Source of the DNA: CAWIJJ01 sp963836405
Lineage (GTDB): Bacteria; Acidobacteriota; Terriglobia; Bryobacterales; Bryobacteraceae
DNA length: 64,000 nt
Reading direction: 5' to 3'
Assembly (NCBI GenBank): GCA_963836405.1
Contig: CAWIJL010000016.1
Span: 62,001 to 126,000 of the forward strand
A program made the position numbers and the translations under genes. The notes under the pieces are model-generated. The model saw only the letters and a program-made list of their open reading frames with translations. It did not search any database and was not told the DNA's origin. Position 1 is the first letter of the stretch, and each line of letters starts with the position of its first letter. This document shows positions 8,521-17,949 of this stretch, in pieces.

Positions 8521-10116
8521 TTAGCTTGCTTTGAGCAGGGGAAAAGCCTGATAGATCAGCAAGTCCAGTTCCGCGTCGACGCGGTCGAGTGATTGGCGCA
8601 AGGGGAATGGGAGAACCGCGTCATTGGCAGTGAACATCGCCATGGCGGGTCGGAAGACTCGCCCCTCCAGTCTGGAGAACAGCCGCGCTACTTTCCAGCC
8701 GTACGGCGTGATGATATAGCGGTTGGTTTTGGGAGGACGGTAAATCAGTCCTTTCAGCCGAAGGCGTCGCAGGTCGTACGTCATCTGCCCAGGACTGTAC
8801 TCGCTCAGCGTGACGCCCAGTAGATCGGCCACCTGTTGTCTGAGGTCGTGGTTGCGAAAGCCATCGATCAAGTGATGGAACATGGTGAGCGCCAGCATCA
8901 GTGCCATCACTCTCGGTTGACCGAATTTCAACCCCGGAGCCTTTTTGCCGTCCTCGGTCACGGCAGGTTGCACCACACGTTGGATGCTGTCGCCGCTCAA
9001 GCCGCTGTTTTGGCTGACGCGTTCGACTTCCAGCAAGCGCCGGTTGATCTGTCGGCCGATCTGCTGTAGATACGGCAGATTGCTCAGTCCTTTGTTCACG
9101 CCAAAGTCATTCGGATTCCGGAACGTCCCCTCGGTCCGGCAGCCGCGACCTTCTTTGAAGTACTGTTTGAGATCGAAGTTCTTGTATTCGATGTGCAGGC
9201 TGGGATGCACGCCGTCCTGTATCACGCGCGTACGGAACTGCCCGGGCGTTTTCTTCGTCACCACCCGATCAAAGACCAACTGTACGCGGTCCGGCCGACC
9301 CAGATCCAGATTGTCGCGAATGATTTCTTCAAAGAACTCACGTCCCCGCAGTGGACGGTCGAAGATCTGCGTCAAGCTGACCTCCATCTGCCAGATCGAC
9401 AGATCCCAGTCGTAGCCCGCTTCCCGGTCCTGCGGTCGCAAAGGCAATGGAATCCGCTTCAACCACTTGCGGAAGACCCGGTCGATGTCTTGGGGCCCCA
9501 AGGAATCGCAGATCTGTTGCAGTTGCTCGGGTGCGGTGCAGGATAGGAATCCGTTATCCAACGCCTCGTAGGTGATCTTCCTCTTCTCCAATTGCCGTTT
9601 GGCCCACTCGTGCCCGTTGAGACACAACTTCGTGCTCCACGGCGCGTAGCTGCATACCTTGAGAAACAAGGGGCCGAAATCCTGATCGTCGATGTAAAAA
9701 TAGTAGTGGTTGACGTAGACGGTCTTGTCCCGGTTGAACTCGAACTGCCCGTTCACCTTCTTCCCGTTGAACGCCTTGGCCTTCTCCTGCGCGACCCCGA
9801 TGAAGACGATCTCATCCCGCACTGGCCGTTGCCGTCGAATCTCATTGGCGATGTCGTCCTTCTTCTCTTTGGGGTCGAACTGGTAAATCGGAATGTGGTC
9901 GCGCTCCGCTTGTGTTTTCACCGCCTCACGGAAGCGTTCCGAGATCTGCCCGAGAACCGCCGGCGAAGGAACCGGTTTCCCCAACTGGCCTCGCATGAAC
10001 CACATCAGTCCCCCTCCTGTCGCCAGTTTGCCGATGTAGCCGTTTAGGTAGAGTCGATCCAGGCACTCCACTTCCAGTGTGATGTGCCCGTCCAATAATT
10101 CCGGGATTGTCGCCAT
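8521..10116 (-). CDS. Conserved-looking hypothetical protein with C-terminal winged-helix, possible mobile/repeat element gene
   Basis: I do not recognise a named family for this 531-residue, soluble, signal-less protein. The middle contains aromatic-rich blocks (TVYVNHYYFYIDDQDFGPLF, SYAPWSTKLCLNGHEWAKRQ). Residues ~405-480 look like a winged helix-turn-helix: a helical stretch, then TYDLRRLRLKGLIYRPPK and a beta-wing with NRYIITPYGWKVA. This suggests DNA binding. The gene stands alone, is flanked by a truncated gene start on its 3' side and a non-coding stretch on its 5' side, and seems by eye less GC-rich than its neighbours. A 6-base direct repeat (AAATGA) lies outside each end at 8491-8496 and 10132-10137. 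These points fit a mobile or multicopy element, but I see no transposase motif, so function stays open. Confidence 0.6.
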   Translation of the reverse strand: MATIPELLDGHITLEVECLDRLYLNGYIGKLATGGGLMWFMRGQLGKPVPSPAVLGQISERFREAVKTQAERDHIPIYQFDPKEKKDDIANEIRRQRPVRDEIVFIGVAQEKAKAFNGKKVNGQFEFNRDKTVYVNHYYFYIDDQDFGPLFLKVCSYAPWSTKLCLNGHEWAKRQLEKRKITYEALDNGFLSCTAPEQLQQICDSLGPQDIDRVFRKWLKRIPLPLRPQDREAGYDWDLSIWQMEVSLTQIFDRPLRGREFFEEIIRDNLDLGRPDRVQLVFDRVVTKKTPGQFRTRVIQDGVHPSLHIEYKNFDLKQYFKEGRGCRTEGTFRNPNDFGVNKGLSNLPYLQQIGRQINRRLLEVERVSQNSGLSGDSIQRVVQPAVTEDGKKAPGLKFGQPRVMALMLALTMFHHLIDGFRNHDLRQQVADLLGVTLSEYSPGQMTYDLRRLRLKGLIYRPPKTNRYIITPYGWKVARLFSRLEGRVFRPAMAMFTANDAVLPFPLRQSLDRVDAELDLLIYQAFPLLKAS

Positions 10117-10160
10117 TCTCAGGATTTTACGAAATGATTCGGACGTACGCTCGTCGGTTT

Positions 10161-10175
10161 GAGGTCGAAGACCTC
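10161..10175. other. Short perfect hairpin in the 10117-10246 intergenic stretch
   Basis: GAGGTC-gaa-GACCTC forms a 6-base stem with a 3-base loop between the hypothetical gene and the glucosaminidase. It has no T-tract and no obvious role. It may be part of the boundary of the putative element at 8.5-10.1 kb. Confidence 0.3.
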
Positions 10176-10206
10176 GCTAGTGTAAGGGGTAGAGCGCAGT
10201 ACAAGA

Positions 10207-10236
10207 GCCCGGCGGCCGTTTACGCGTCCGCCGGGC
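10207..10236 (-). terminator. Hairpin terminator for the exo-glucosaminidase gene
   Basis: A perfect 9-base inverted repeat, GCCCGGCGG (10207-10215) and CCGCCGGGC (10228-10236), sits 10 bases beyond the stop of the minus-strand gene. The T-tract is weak in both directions, so it is a plausible intrinsic or structure-assisted terminator, perhaps used from both sides. Confidence 0.6.
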
Positions 10237-10246
10237 ATTTTCATTT

Positions 10247-12880
10247 CTATCGGGCGCCGGCTTGTGGCGCCGCTTCGATGAAAGAGTTCCCGCCTTCCAG
10301 CAACTTTCGCCGATAAGTGGCGGTCAAGTCGCGCCGTTCTCCTGGAAATAACTCGAAGTAATTGTCTTCCCACAAGACCGGGTTGATGTCCGGGCCTCCC
10401 TCGCCTCTGCGCACGATCAGCCGCACAGCAACCGCCAGGTTTGGCGAAGCATTCTCCACGGTTATATGTTCGACCCGCTGCGTACCTTGGTCTTCTGAAC
10501 TCCAGGTGACATTCAGCCGGACTGGTGGCAGGGTTTCGAGCCCCGAGAGGTCCGCAAACGCGGTCATCGCAGTGTGCACGTTGTCCGAGTTGTTCCAGTC
10601 GAAGATATCCGGCTGTGTCGAGAGCCAGTAGAAGTTCGAACTGACGAGTTGACCCTCCGCGTCGTGCAGAAAGAGACGGACGAAGTAGGTCCGCGATAGT
10701 TCCTCAAGCGCCGGCATAGTAAAGACGCGTGTCGAGCTGTCTTCGGGAATATCGACGGCCTCGCTCCGCGAGTATCGCTCTGAAAGGTCCAGATTGAAAA
10801 CCTTGGCCGTGGCGGTGTAACCGGCAAACGATCGGTACATCGAATTGGTGACGACAATCGACCGGTCGTCGTACGAGTACTGCACGTGGAGCGGCTCGTT
10901 CGCTTTCTTTGTCCCGAAGTAGCCGCCGCCGGGGCGAAGATAGTAGTCGTACAGGTGCCACACGGTGGACGGCCAGGCGTTGTTTAACATCCATTGCACG
11001 ACTCCTGTCGCAGCACCGTATTTGTTACGCCGGTATGCTTCGAACATCGCGCGCTCGCCCTCATATGCGGCAAGTTGGCTCTTGGCCACAAAATCCTCGA
11101 GGCCGGTGACGGCCCCGTATCGGGCCTCCAGCGCGGATCGGTACAACTCCATGTCGGGATAGCCCGGGCTCGCCGCATGGAATTGCCAGTAGTCGTCCAC
11201 GGGCCACAAGTGCCCTGCCGGAAGCATCTCGCGCAGCGACTCGAGAACCGGAATCGCAAAACCGGGGCTGGTTTCCGTGATGAAGCCGAATGCGCCGCCG
11301 CGTCGTGTGTCCTCCAGCCAGTAACCGGGCGCGACGTAGTCATAGGGTCCGGTCATCTTCACCCCGGTCCAGCCGGCGCCGGGCGTATCCCTGTCGGTGG
11401 CGGACGAAAGATACGAGTGTGGCCACCGCTCCTCGCGGAACACCTGTAGGTAGACGCGCTCCGCCTCGGCAGTGGGCGATTCGTCGCTGCCATAGAGAAA
11501 GGCAAACACGCCGGCGTAGTTGCGAAGGCGGCGCAATTGCGAGCGTAGCGACTCCGCGGCCATCGTGTAGTCTTCCGGTTTCCAGCGGGGCCACTGTTCC
11601 CAATAGCCGCAGCAGCACCAGCCCGGCATCACCATCAGTCCCAGCCGGTCGGCGGTCTCGAAGAAGTGCGGCGTCATCGTCTTTCCTTCGAGCCGCACCG
11701 TATTTAGATGCATGTCGCGGGCATAAGTAAGTTCGTCTTCTTCGCGCTTGTCGTCCACCCGCATCAGCATGTCGTGCGTCCAGCCGCCGCCTCGAATCAG
11801 GATGCGCCGGCCGTTGATGCGAAAGAGGCGGTTGCGGCGGGCGTCGAGCTCGGAGGTGAACTCGCGGATTCCGTAGCGCACCTCTTCGGCATCGGATACG
11901 GCTCCGCCCGCCACAAAGTCCACACGGAGGTCGTGCAGACTCTGCGGGCCGAGGCCGTAGGGCCACCAGAGTTCCGGATCGCGAACGTCGAGCTGCGGGT
12001 AGTCCTGCGGCGTAAGGGCCACGGTCGCGGATTCGCCGGCCGCGAGACGCACGGGCCGCATCAGGTCCAGGCCGAGCGTTGAGGCGTGAAGCACACCGTC
12101 CACCGCCTGCGTTCCGTCGTTCTTCAGGTCGGCATACACGGTGAGGTGGGCAAGGTCCAGGCTGTCTTCGACACGCGTGACAATCTGGGTATTCCTCACG
12201 GTAACCGGGCCGCTCTCGCGGATGAAGACGGCTCCCACCAGCCCCATGTCCTTGTCGGCGGGGAGCGGATTCCAATCCACGAACGTCAGCCCGAGGTCGT
12301 CCTCACGCGGCGCGAAGACCTCCACCGCAAGCGCGTTGACGCCCGGGCCAACGGCAGTGGTGATGTCGAACTCGAACGTCCGGTACATGCCTGCAACGGT
12401 GTCCGCGCCCGCAATCAGCCGGCCGTTAAGCCAGATATTCGCGCGGTAGTTGATGGAGTCGAAATGCAGGTAGAAACGCCGTCCCGCGGCGCCCGCCGGC
12501 AGCCGGAACGTTGTCCGGTACCACCAGGAAACGGCAAACGGGCTGTCCGCCGGCATGGGAAGATTAGCGAACTGATCGCCGATTTCGTATTCGGTGCCGG
12601 GCACGGAGCGCAGGTTCATTCCGAAGTTAGGATCGGGGTAGACGCCGTGGTCAACCAGCGCAGCCAGCACCGTGGAAGGCACCAGTGCGGCATACCAGGT
12701 GCTCGAGTCGAATGCCGCGGTGGAGATGTTCGCCCCTCCTTCCCGGACGAACGCCGAAGACTGGATACTCCACTGCTTGTCAAGGGTGATGCGGCCCGGC
12801 GGGGCCGTGCGGCGGACCTGTCCCAACCCGGTGAAGCTCAATAGCAGCGTGGCGGGAAGCAGGGCGAAAAGCGGTCTCAT
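10247..12880 (-). CDS. Exo-beta-D-glucosaminidase, glycoside hydrolase family 2 (CsxA-like)
   Basis: The protein has 877 residues and an N-terminal signal peptide (residues 1-20). A jelly-roll domain with WYRTTFRLP and NYRANIWLNGRLI is followed by an immunoglobulin-like domain and a TIM barrel from ~355. The catalytic pattern is that of exo-beta-glucosaminidases: Asp466 in LYGSDESPT as acid/base and Glu536 in FGFITETSPG as nucleophile. These fall almost exactly where CsxA has Asp469 and Glu541, whereas beta-mannosidases carry a Glu at the first site. The expected activity is release of glucosamine from chitosan oligomers outside the cytoplasm. The start has a good AGGAGA ribosome-binding site. 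It is divergent from tdh with only 41-65 bases between starts. Confidence 0.85.
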   Translation of the reverse strand: MRPLFALLPATLLLSFTGLGQVRRTAPPGRITLDKQWSIQSSAFVREGGANISTAAFDSSTWYAALVPSTVLAALVDHGVYPDPNFGMNLRSVPGTEYEIGDQFANLPMPADSPFAVSWWYRTTFRLPAGAAGRRFYLHFDSINYRANIWLNGRLIAGADTVAGMYRTFEFDITTAVGPGVNALAVEVFAPREDDLGLTFVDWNPLPADKDMGLVGAVFIRESGPVTVRNTQIVTRVEDSLDLAHLTVYADLKNDGTQAVDGVLHASTLGLDLMRPVRLAAGESATVALTPQDYPQLDVRDPELWWPYGLGPQSLHDLRVDFVAGGAVSDAEEVRYGIREFTSELDARRNRLFRINGRRILIRGGGWTHDMLMRVDDKREEDELTYARDMHLNTVRLEGKTMTPHFFETADRLGLMVMPGWCCCGYWEQWPRWKPEDYTMAAESLRSQLRRLRNYAGVFAFLYGSDESPTAEAERVYLQVFREERWPHSYLSSATDRDTPGAGWTGVKMTGPYDYVAPGYWLEDTRRGGAFGFITETSPGFAIPVLESLREMLPAGHLWPVDDYWQFHAASPGYPDMELYRSALEARYGAVTGLEDFVAKSQLAAYEGERAMFEAYRRNKYGAATGVVQWMLNNAWPSTVWHLYDYYLRPGGGYFGTKKANEPLHVQYSYDDRSIVVTNSMYRSFAGYTATAKVFNLDLSERYSRSEAVDIPEDSSTRVFTMPALEELSRTYFVRLFLHDAEGQLVSSNFYWLSTQPDIFDWNNSDNVHTAMTAFADLSGLETLPPVRLNVTWSSEDQGTQRVEHITVENASPNLAVAVRLIVRRGEGGPDINPVLWEDNYFELFPGERRDLTATYRRKLLEGGNSFIEAAPQAGAR

Positions 12881-12945
12881 AGGGTAGGGGTCTCCTGAGG
12901 ACGCTTCGCGATCAGCGTATCATGCCGCGCGCTATCGTAGTGACT

Positions 12946-13971
12946 GTGAAAGCACTGGTTAAGAGCGAACGCGGGCCGGGACTTTGGCTCCAAGATGTCG
13001 AGGTCCCTTCGATCGGTATCAACGATGTGCTCATTCGCGTGCTGCGCACCGGCATCTGCGGAACGGACGTTCACATCTACAAATGGGACGAGTGGGCCCA
13101 GAAAACGATCCCGGTCCCCATGGCGGTCGGGCATGAATTCGTCGGCCGCATCGTCGAGGTCGGCTCGAACGTTTTAGACTTCTTCCCGGGCGACATCGTC
13201 AGCGGCGAGGGACACGTCGTGTGCGGTCGCTGCCGGAATTGCCTCGCGGGGCGGCGCCACCTGTGCGCGCACACCCGCGGGGTCGGTGTGAACCGGCCTG
13301 GCGCATTTGCCGAATTCATCTCCCTGCCGATGACCAACATCTGGCGGCACGACGGATCCATTCCGCTCGACGTGGCCTCCATCTTCGATCCGTTCGGCAA
13401 CGCTGTACATACAGCGCTGTCATTCCCCGTTCTGGGCGAGGACGTGCTCGTCACCGGGGCCGGGCCTATCGGTATCATGGCGGCGGCGGTCGCGGCCCAC
13501 GCCGGCGCGCGCTACACCGTGATCACCGACCTCAATCCCTACCGGCTCGAACTTGCCCGGAAAATGCACGTCACGATGGCGGTGAACGTGCGGGAAACCA
13601 GCCTCGGCGACGTCCAAAAACAGCTCGGCATGACCGAGGGCTTCGACGTCGGACTGGAGATGTCGGGCAATCCTTCAGGCTTTCGCGACATGCTGGCAAA
13701 CATGAGCCACGGAGCCAAAATCGCCATGCTCGGCATCCCCTCCGAGCCCATGACCGTGGACTGGAACACGATTATCTTCAACATGCTCACGATCAAGGGG
13801 ATCTACGGGCGCGAGATGTACGAGACCTGGTACAAGATGACCGTCATGCTGCAATCCGGACTCGACATCGAACCGGTCATCACCCATCGCTATCCCTACA
13901 CTGAATTCGAAAAGGGCTTCGAAGCGATGATCTCCGGCAATTCCGGAAAAGTTGTCTTGAACTGGGAGTAG
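12946..13971 (+). CDS. tdh: L-threonine 3-dehydrogenase
   Basis: This zinc-dependent medium-chain dehydrogenase oxidises L-threonine to 2-amino-3-ketobutyrate with NAD+. From the GTG at 12946, catalytic zinc ligands are Cys38 and His63-Glu64 (GICGTDVHI, GHE), and the structural zinc is held by Cys93, 96, 99 and 107. GAGPIGIMAAAVA is the NAD-binding turn. Near-identical family blocks include SIFDPFGNAVHTALSF, IKGIYGREMYETWYKM and THRYPYTEFEKGFEAM. I chose GTG 12946 because family members begin MKAL; an in-frame ATG at 12922 would add eight residues. No kbl partner is adjacent. Together with the gcv genes it could feed threonine-derived glycine into one-carbon metabolism. Confidence 0.93.
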   Translation: MKALVKSERGPGLWLQDVEVPSIGINDVLIRVLRTGICGTDVHIYKWDEWAQKTIPVPMAVGHEFVGRIVEVGSNVLDFFPGDIVSGEGHVVCGRCRNCLAGRRHLCAHTRGVGVNRPGAFAEFISLPMTNIWRHDGSIPLDVASIFDPFGNAVHTALSFPVLGEDVLVTGAGPIGIMAAAVAAHAGARYTVITDLNPYRLELARKMHVTMAVNVRETSLGDVQKQLGMTEGFDVGLEMSGNPSGFRDMLANMSHGAKIAMLGIPSEPMTVDWNTIIFNMLTIKGIYGREMYETWYKMTVMLQSGLDIEPVITHRYPYTEFEKGFEAMISGNSGKVVLNWE

Positions 13972-14065
13972 CGTGTTTCCTCACGGCAGTTCCAGACCTT
14001 GAATTCGGCAGCCCGGCAATTCCTCCGGGATGGTATATACTGCCATCGCAGCAGGAGGGGCGGCC

Positions 14066-14878
14066 ATGGCGATGCCGGCAAAGGTTGAATCCCAAACTCC
14101 GGACGTTTTCTTGAAGAACGGCCGCTTCGGCGCCACTTCGCGCCGCGACCGGTGGTGGCTTTCGCCCCTGTTGGTCTTCCTGGGTCTGGGCACGTTCCTG
14201 GTCTACGCAAACTGGGCAGCCTTTCAGAACAGGAACTACACGTTCGGACCCTACATCTCCCCCTTCTACTCTCCCGAGTTATTCGGCGATTCTCCCCACG
14301 CGTGGTTCGGTCCCAAGCCGTCCTGGTATCCGGGCTTCCTGCCGTTCTCGCCCGCCCTGCTCATTCTCTGGATACCGGGCCTCTTCCGCTTCACCTGCTA
14401 CTACTATCGCGGCGCCTATTACAAAGCATTCTGGGCCGATCCGCCGGCCTGTGCCGTGTCGCGAGCCGCGCAAAATCGTATCTCGGCGAACGCAGCTTCC
14501 CGCTGATCTTCCAGAACTTTCACCGCTATTTCCTGCGCCTCTCCTACCTGGTCTGGGGCGTGCTGGTTTACGACGCCATCAAGTCGTTTTTGTTCTCCGA
14601 CGGCTTCGGAATCGGCGTCGGCAGCATCGTGCTTTCGATCAATGTCGTGCTGCTCGGCGGATACGTCTTCGGATGTCACGCGTTCCGGCACCTGATCGGC
14701 GGCACGTTCGACCGCATCTCCGAGCATCCGGTCCGCCACCGCCTCTACGACTGTGTGAGTTGCCTCAACGGGAATCACAAGAAGTGGGCATGGGCGAGTC
14801 TCGTCTCCGTCGGCTTCGCCGACCTGTATGTGCGGCTGTGCTCGCATGGGGATCTGGTCCGACTGGAGAATCTTCTGA
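14066..14878 (+). CDS. sdhC: Succinate dehydrogenase membrane cytochrome b subunit, three apparent insertions
   Basis: This is a five-helix type membrane anchor like that of mycobacterial Sdh1 and acidobacterial enzymes, which binds heme and quinone. The start ATG at 14066 is set by a strong AGGAGGGG. The protein reads through WADPPACAV, then changes frame at an extra T near 14459, again at an extra A in AAAA (14471-14474), and continues with SYLGERSFPLIFQNFHRYFL and NVVLLGGYVFGCHAFRHL. Removing an extra C near 14845 gives the family-like ending MGIWSDWRIF and a TGA at 14876, one base before sdhA. Corrected length is 269 residues. Without that last correction the frame overruns sdhA to 14919. 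Assignment to the complex is firm; intactness in the cell is unknown. Confidence 0.82.
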
Positions 14879-14879
14879 T

Positions 14880-16698
14880 ATGGCGGAATACCGGACGCAC
14901 TCCTACGATGTCCTGGTGATCGGCGCGGGCGGCGCGGGACTGCGGGCGGCGATCGAGGCGGCGGCTTCCGGGCTCAAAGTCGGCGTGGTCATGCAAATCG
15001 CTGCTGGGCAAGGCGCACACCGTGATGGCCGAGGGCGGCATCGCCGCGGCTCTGGCCAACGTGGACGATCGCGACAACTGGCGCGTGCATTTCTCCGATA
15101 CGATGCGCGGCGGCCAGTATCTCAACAACTGGCGAATGGCCGAGTTGCACGCCAAGGAAGCGCCCGACCGCGTGCGCGAACTGGAGGCCTGGGGCGCCCT
15201 GTTCGACCGCACGAAAGACGGCCGGATTCTTCAGCGCAACTTCGGCGGGCACCGCTATCCGCGCCTGGCGCACGTCGGCGACCGCACGGGCCTCGAGATG
15301 ATCCGCACGCTCCAGGACCACGGCATCCACAAGGGCATGGAAGTGCACATGGAGTGCACCGTGCTCACCCTGCTGATGGATGCCGGCCGCATCGCGGGCG
15401 CGTTCGGCTACGATCGCGAGAAGGGGCATTTCATGCTGTGGCCGGCGCAAGGCGGTAGTGCATCGCCACAGGCGGCATCGGGCGGGCGTTCAAGATCACG
15501 AGCAACAGTTGGGAGTACACCGGCGACGGGCACGCGCTGGCCTATCGCGCCGGCGCCGAACTGCTCGACATGGAGTTCGTGCAGTTTCATCCGACCGGGA
15601 TGGTGTGGCCGATCAGCGTGCGCGGCATTCTGGTGACCGAGGGCGTTCGCGGCGAAGGCGGCGTGCTGCGCAACAAGGAGGGCCGGCGCTTCATGTTCGA
15701 CGAAATTCCCGACCTCTACAAGGACCAGACCGCCGACAACGAAGAGGAAGGCTGGCGCTACACGCAGGGCGACAAGGAACGCCCGCCGCCCGCCGGAACT
15801 ACTCACTCGCGATCACGTAGCGCGGTGCATCAATCGCGAAGTGAAGGCCGGCCGCGGCAGCCCGCACGGCGGCGTGTTTCTGGACATTGCCTGGATCAAG
15901 GAGCGGCTTTCCAACGGCGCGGAGCACATCAAGCGCAAGCTTCCCAGCATGTATCACCAGTTCAAGCAGCTTGCCGATATCGACATCACGGTGGAGCCGA
16001 TGGAAGTCGGGCCCACCACGCATTACATGATGGGCGGCATCCGCGTGGATGGCGATTCGCAGATGTCCACCGTGCCCGGGCTGTTCGCCGCGGGCGAAGC
16101 CGCCGCGGGACTTCACGGCGCCAACCGTTTGGGCGGCAATTCGCTCTCCGACCTGCTCGTGTTCGGTAAGCGGGCCGGGCAATTCGCTGCAGAATTCGCC
16201 AGGACAAATCCGCTCCGGCGGTGGACGATGCGCAGATTCAGGCGGCCGCCGGTGCTGCCCTGCGCCGTTCGAACACGGGCCCACCGGCCGAAAATCCGTA
16301 TCAGATTCAATACGACCTGCAGGAATGCATGCAGAACCTGGTCGGCATCGTGCGCACGGAGAGCGAAATGCGGCAGGCGCTCGATGCCATCGAGCAGCTA
16401 CGCGGAACGCGGAATAGCGCCGGAATATCGGGAAACCGGCAGTACAACAACGGCTGGCATACGGCCATGGACCTGCCCAACATGCTGAACGTCTCGGAAG
16501 CCATGACGCGCGCCGCCCTGCTGCGCAAGGAGAGCCGCGGCGCGCAGTTCCGCGAAGATTTCCCCGAGAAGGACGCGGACTGGGGCAAGCACAACATCGT
16601 CGTTCGGCAAGGCGGGTCCGGCGAGATGCTGGTGGAGAAGCGTCCCGACCGCACCTATGCCCGACGAACTCAAACACATTATCGAGGAGATGAAGTGA
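14880..16698 (+). CDS. sdhA: Succinate dehydrogenase/fumarate reductase flavoprotein subunit, several frameshifts
   Basis: This FAD subunit oxidises succinate to fumarate. The dinucleotide motif VIGAGGAGLRAAIEA lies at the N-terminus, followed after a frame change near 14991 by KAHTVMAEGGIAAAL, where the covalent-FAD His is expected. Further blocks are WRMAELHAKEAPDRV, FVQFHPTGMVWP, VTEGVRGEGGVLRN, HYMMGGIRVD and HGANRLGGNSLSDLLVFG. Restoring the reading needs single-base removals near 14991, 15448, 15461, 15777 and 16656 and one added base (or two removed) near 16204. Corrected length is about 604 residues, normal for this type. All catalytic blocks survive, which argues for sequencing error rather than decay. 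The stop TGA shares its A with the sdhB start. Confidence 0.85.
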
Positions 16699-17436
16699 TG
16701 CCGAAGCAGGCGCTGTTTCGCATCTGGCGCGGCGGCCCCGAAGGGCGGAGCCTTTCAGGACTACCCGACTCCGGTGGACGAAGGCATGGTCGTGCTCGAC
16801 GCAGTCCACCGCATCCAGGCCAATCAGGCGCCCGACCTGGCCGTACGCTGGAATTGCAAAGCCGGCAAATGCGGCTCCTGCTCCGCCGAAATCAACGGCA
16901 TGCCGAAGTTGATGTGCATGACCCGGCTCAGCCAGTTGAATCTCGACATGCCCGTGATCGTGGAGCCGATGCACGCCTTCCCCTCCATTCGCGACCTGGT
17001 GACGGACGTATCCTGGAACTTTCGCGTGAAGAAGACCATCAAGCCCTTCCGCCCTCGCTCACCCGACGCCCCGGACGGCACGTGGCGCATGCGGCAGGCC
17101 GACGTGGACCGGGTGCAGGAGTTCCGCAAGTGCATCGAGTGTTTCCTGTGCCAGGATGTCTGCCACGTCCTGCGGGAGCACCGCAAACACGACGAGTTCA
17201 TCGGCCCGCGGTTCTTCGTCTATGCCGCCGCCCTGGAGATGCATCCGCTCGACACGGAAGACCGCGTCCGGGATCTCAAGGACAAGCACAGCATCGGCTA
17301 CTGCAACATCACCACCTGCTGCCGGCAGGTATGTCCCGAATTCATCACCATCACCGAGAACGCCATCATCCCGCTCAAAGAGCGGGTGGTGGACGAGTTC
17401 TTCGACCCCTTTAAGAAACTGCTTCATATACTCTGA
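16698..17436 (+). CDS. sdhB: Succinate dehydrogenase/fumarate reductase iron-sulfur subunit, one frameshift
   Basis: The subunit passes electrons from FAD to quinone through three clusters. The [2Fe-2S] site is WNCKAGKCGSCSAEINGMPK, and the two C-terminal clusters are held by CIECFLCQDVCH and CNITTCCRQVCPE. The first 16 codons (MPKQALFRIWRGGPEG) are in frame from 16698. An extra C near 16746 then shifts the frame, and the rest reads from DYPTPVDEGMVVLDAV to the stop at 17436. Corrected length is 245 residues, typical for the actinobacterial/acidobacterial Sdh1 type. It overlaps the sdhA stop by one base. Confidence 0.9.
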
Positions 17437-17448
17437 CAGGGAGGTCCC

Positions 17449-17949
17449 ATGTTCGCGCTAAAACCGATTTCTCAGGCGTGCGTCCCCGGCGCTCTGGCAA
17501 GAGCCGAGCGTTACCGGCTGCTCAATGAACCGGGCGAAGCGGAGAGCATCTGCCAGGACATCCTCTGCATTCAGCCCGGTAATCGAGAGGCCCTGGTCAG
17601 TTTGTTGCTGGCTCTGACAGATCAGATCGCCGACAACTCGCGGGCCTTCGCCGAAGCGCTGGCCATTGCCAACCGCTTCGAAGCCCCCTACGACCGCGCC
17701 TATTATGCAGGCATCGCCTGGGAACGCAGGGCAAAGGCGTTCCACAGCGGCAGCGGCCACAGCGCCAATAACTACGCCTACGACTGGCTGGTGTCCGCGC
17801 TGAACCTGTTCGAAGAAGCCGAGCGGCTGCGCGCCCCCGGCAACGACGATCCGGTACTGCGCTGGAACGCCTGCGTGCGCTATCTCGACGGCCACCGTGA
17901 ACTCTCGCCCGCGGCGGACGAGGAGCCGACTCCGATCGTCTCCGAGTGA
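17449..17949 (+). CDS. TPR-like hypothetical protein following sdhB
   Basis: I do not recognise a specific family for this 166-residue soluble protein. Helical repeats with a TPR-like pattern run from residue ~14 (ARAERYRLLNEPGEAESICQ, then LCIQPGNREALVSLLLAL) to ~135 (LVSALNLFEEAERLRAP). It begins 12 bases after sdhB with a strong GGGAGG ribosome-binding site, so it is probably in the sdh transcription unit. A role in assembling or regulating the complex is possible but purely positional. Its stop overlaps the next start (GTGA). Confidence 0.7.
   Translation: MFALKPISQACVPGALARAERYRLLNEPGEAESICQDILCIQPGNREALVSLLLALTDQIADNSRAFAEALAIANRFEAPYDRAYYAGIAWERRAKAFHSGSGHSANNYAYDWLVSALNLFEEAERLRAPGNDDPVLRWNACVRYLDGHRELSPAADEEPTPIVSE

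Noticed and set aside
10185..10200. GGTAGAGC resembling a tRNA D-arm
   Set aside because: No acceptor stem, anticodon arm or TpsiC sequence (GTTCGAATC) is present around it.
14459..16746. Programmed ribosomal frameshifting in sdhCAB
   Set aside because: There are far too many shifts, no common slippery heptamer, and most require skipping a base at unrelated contexts.
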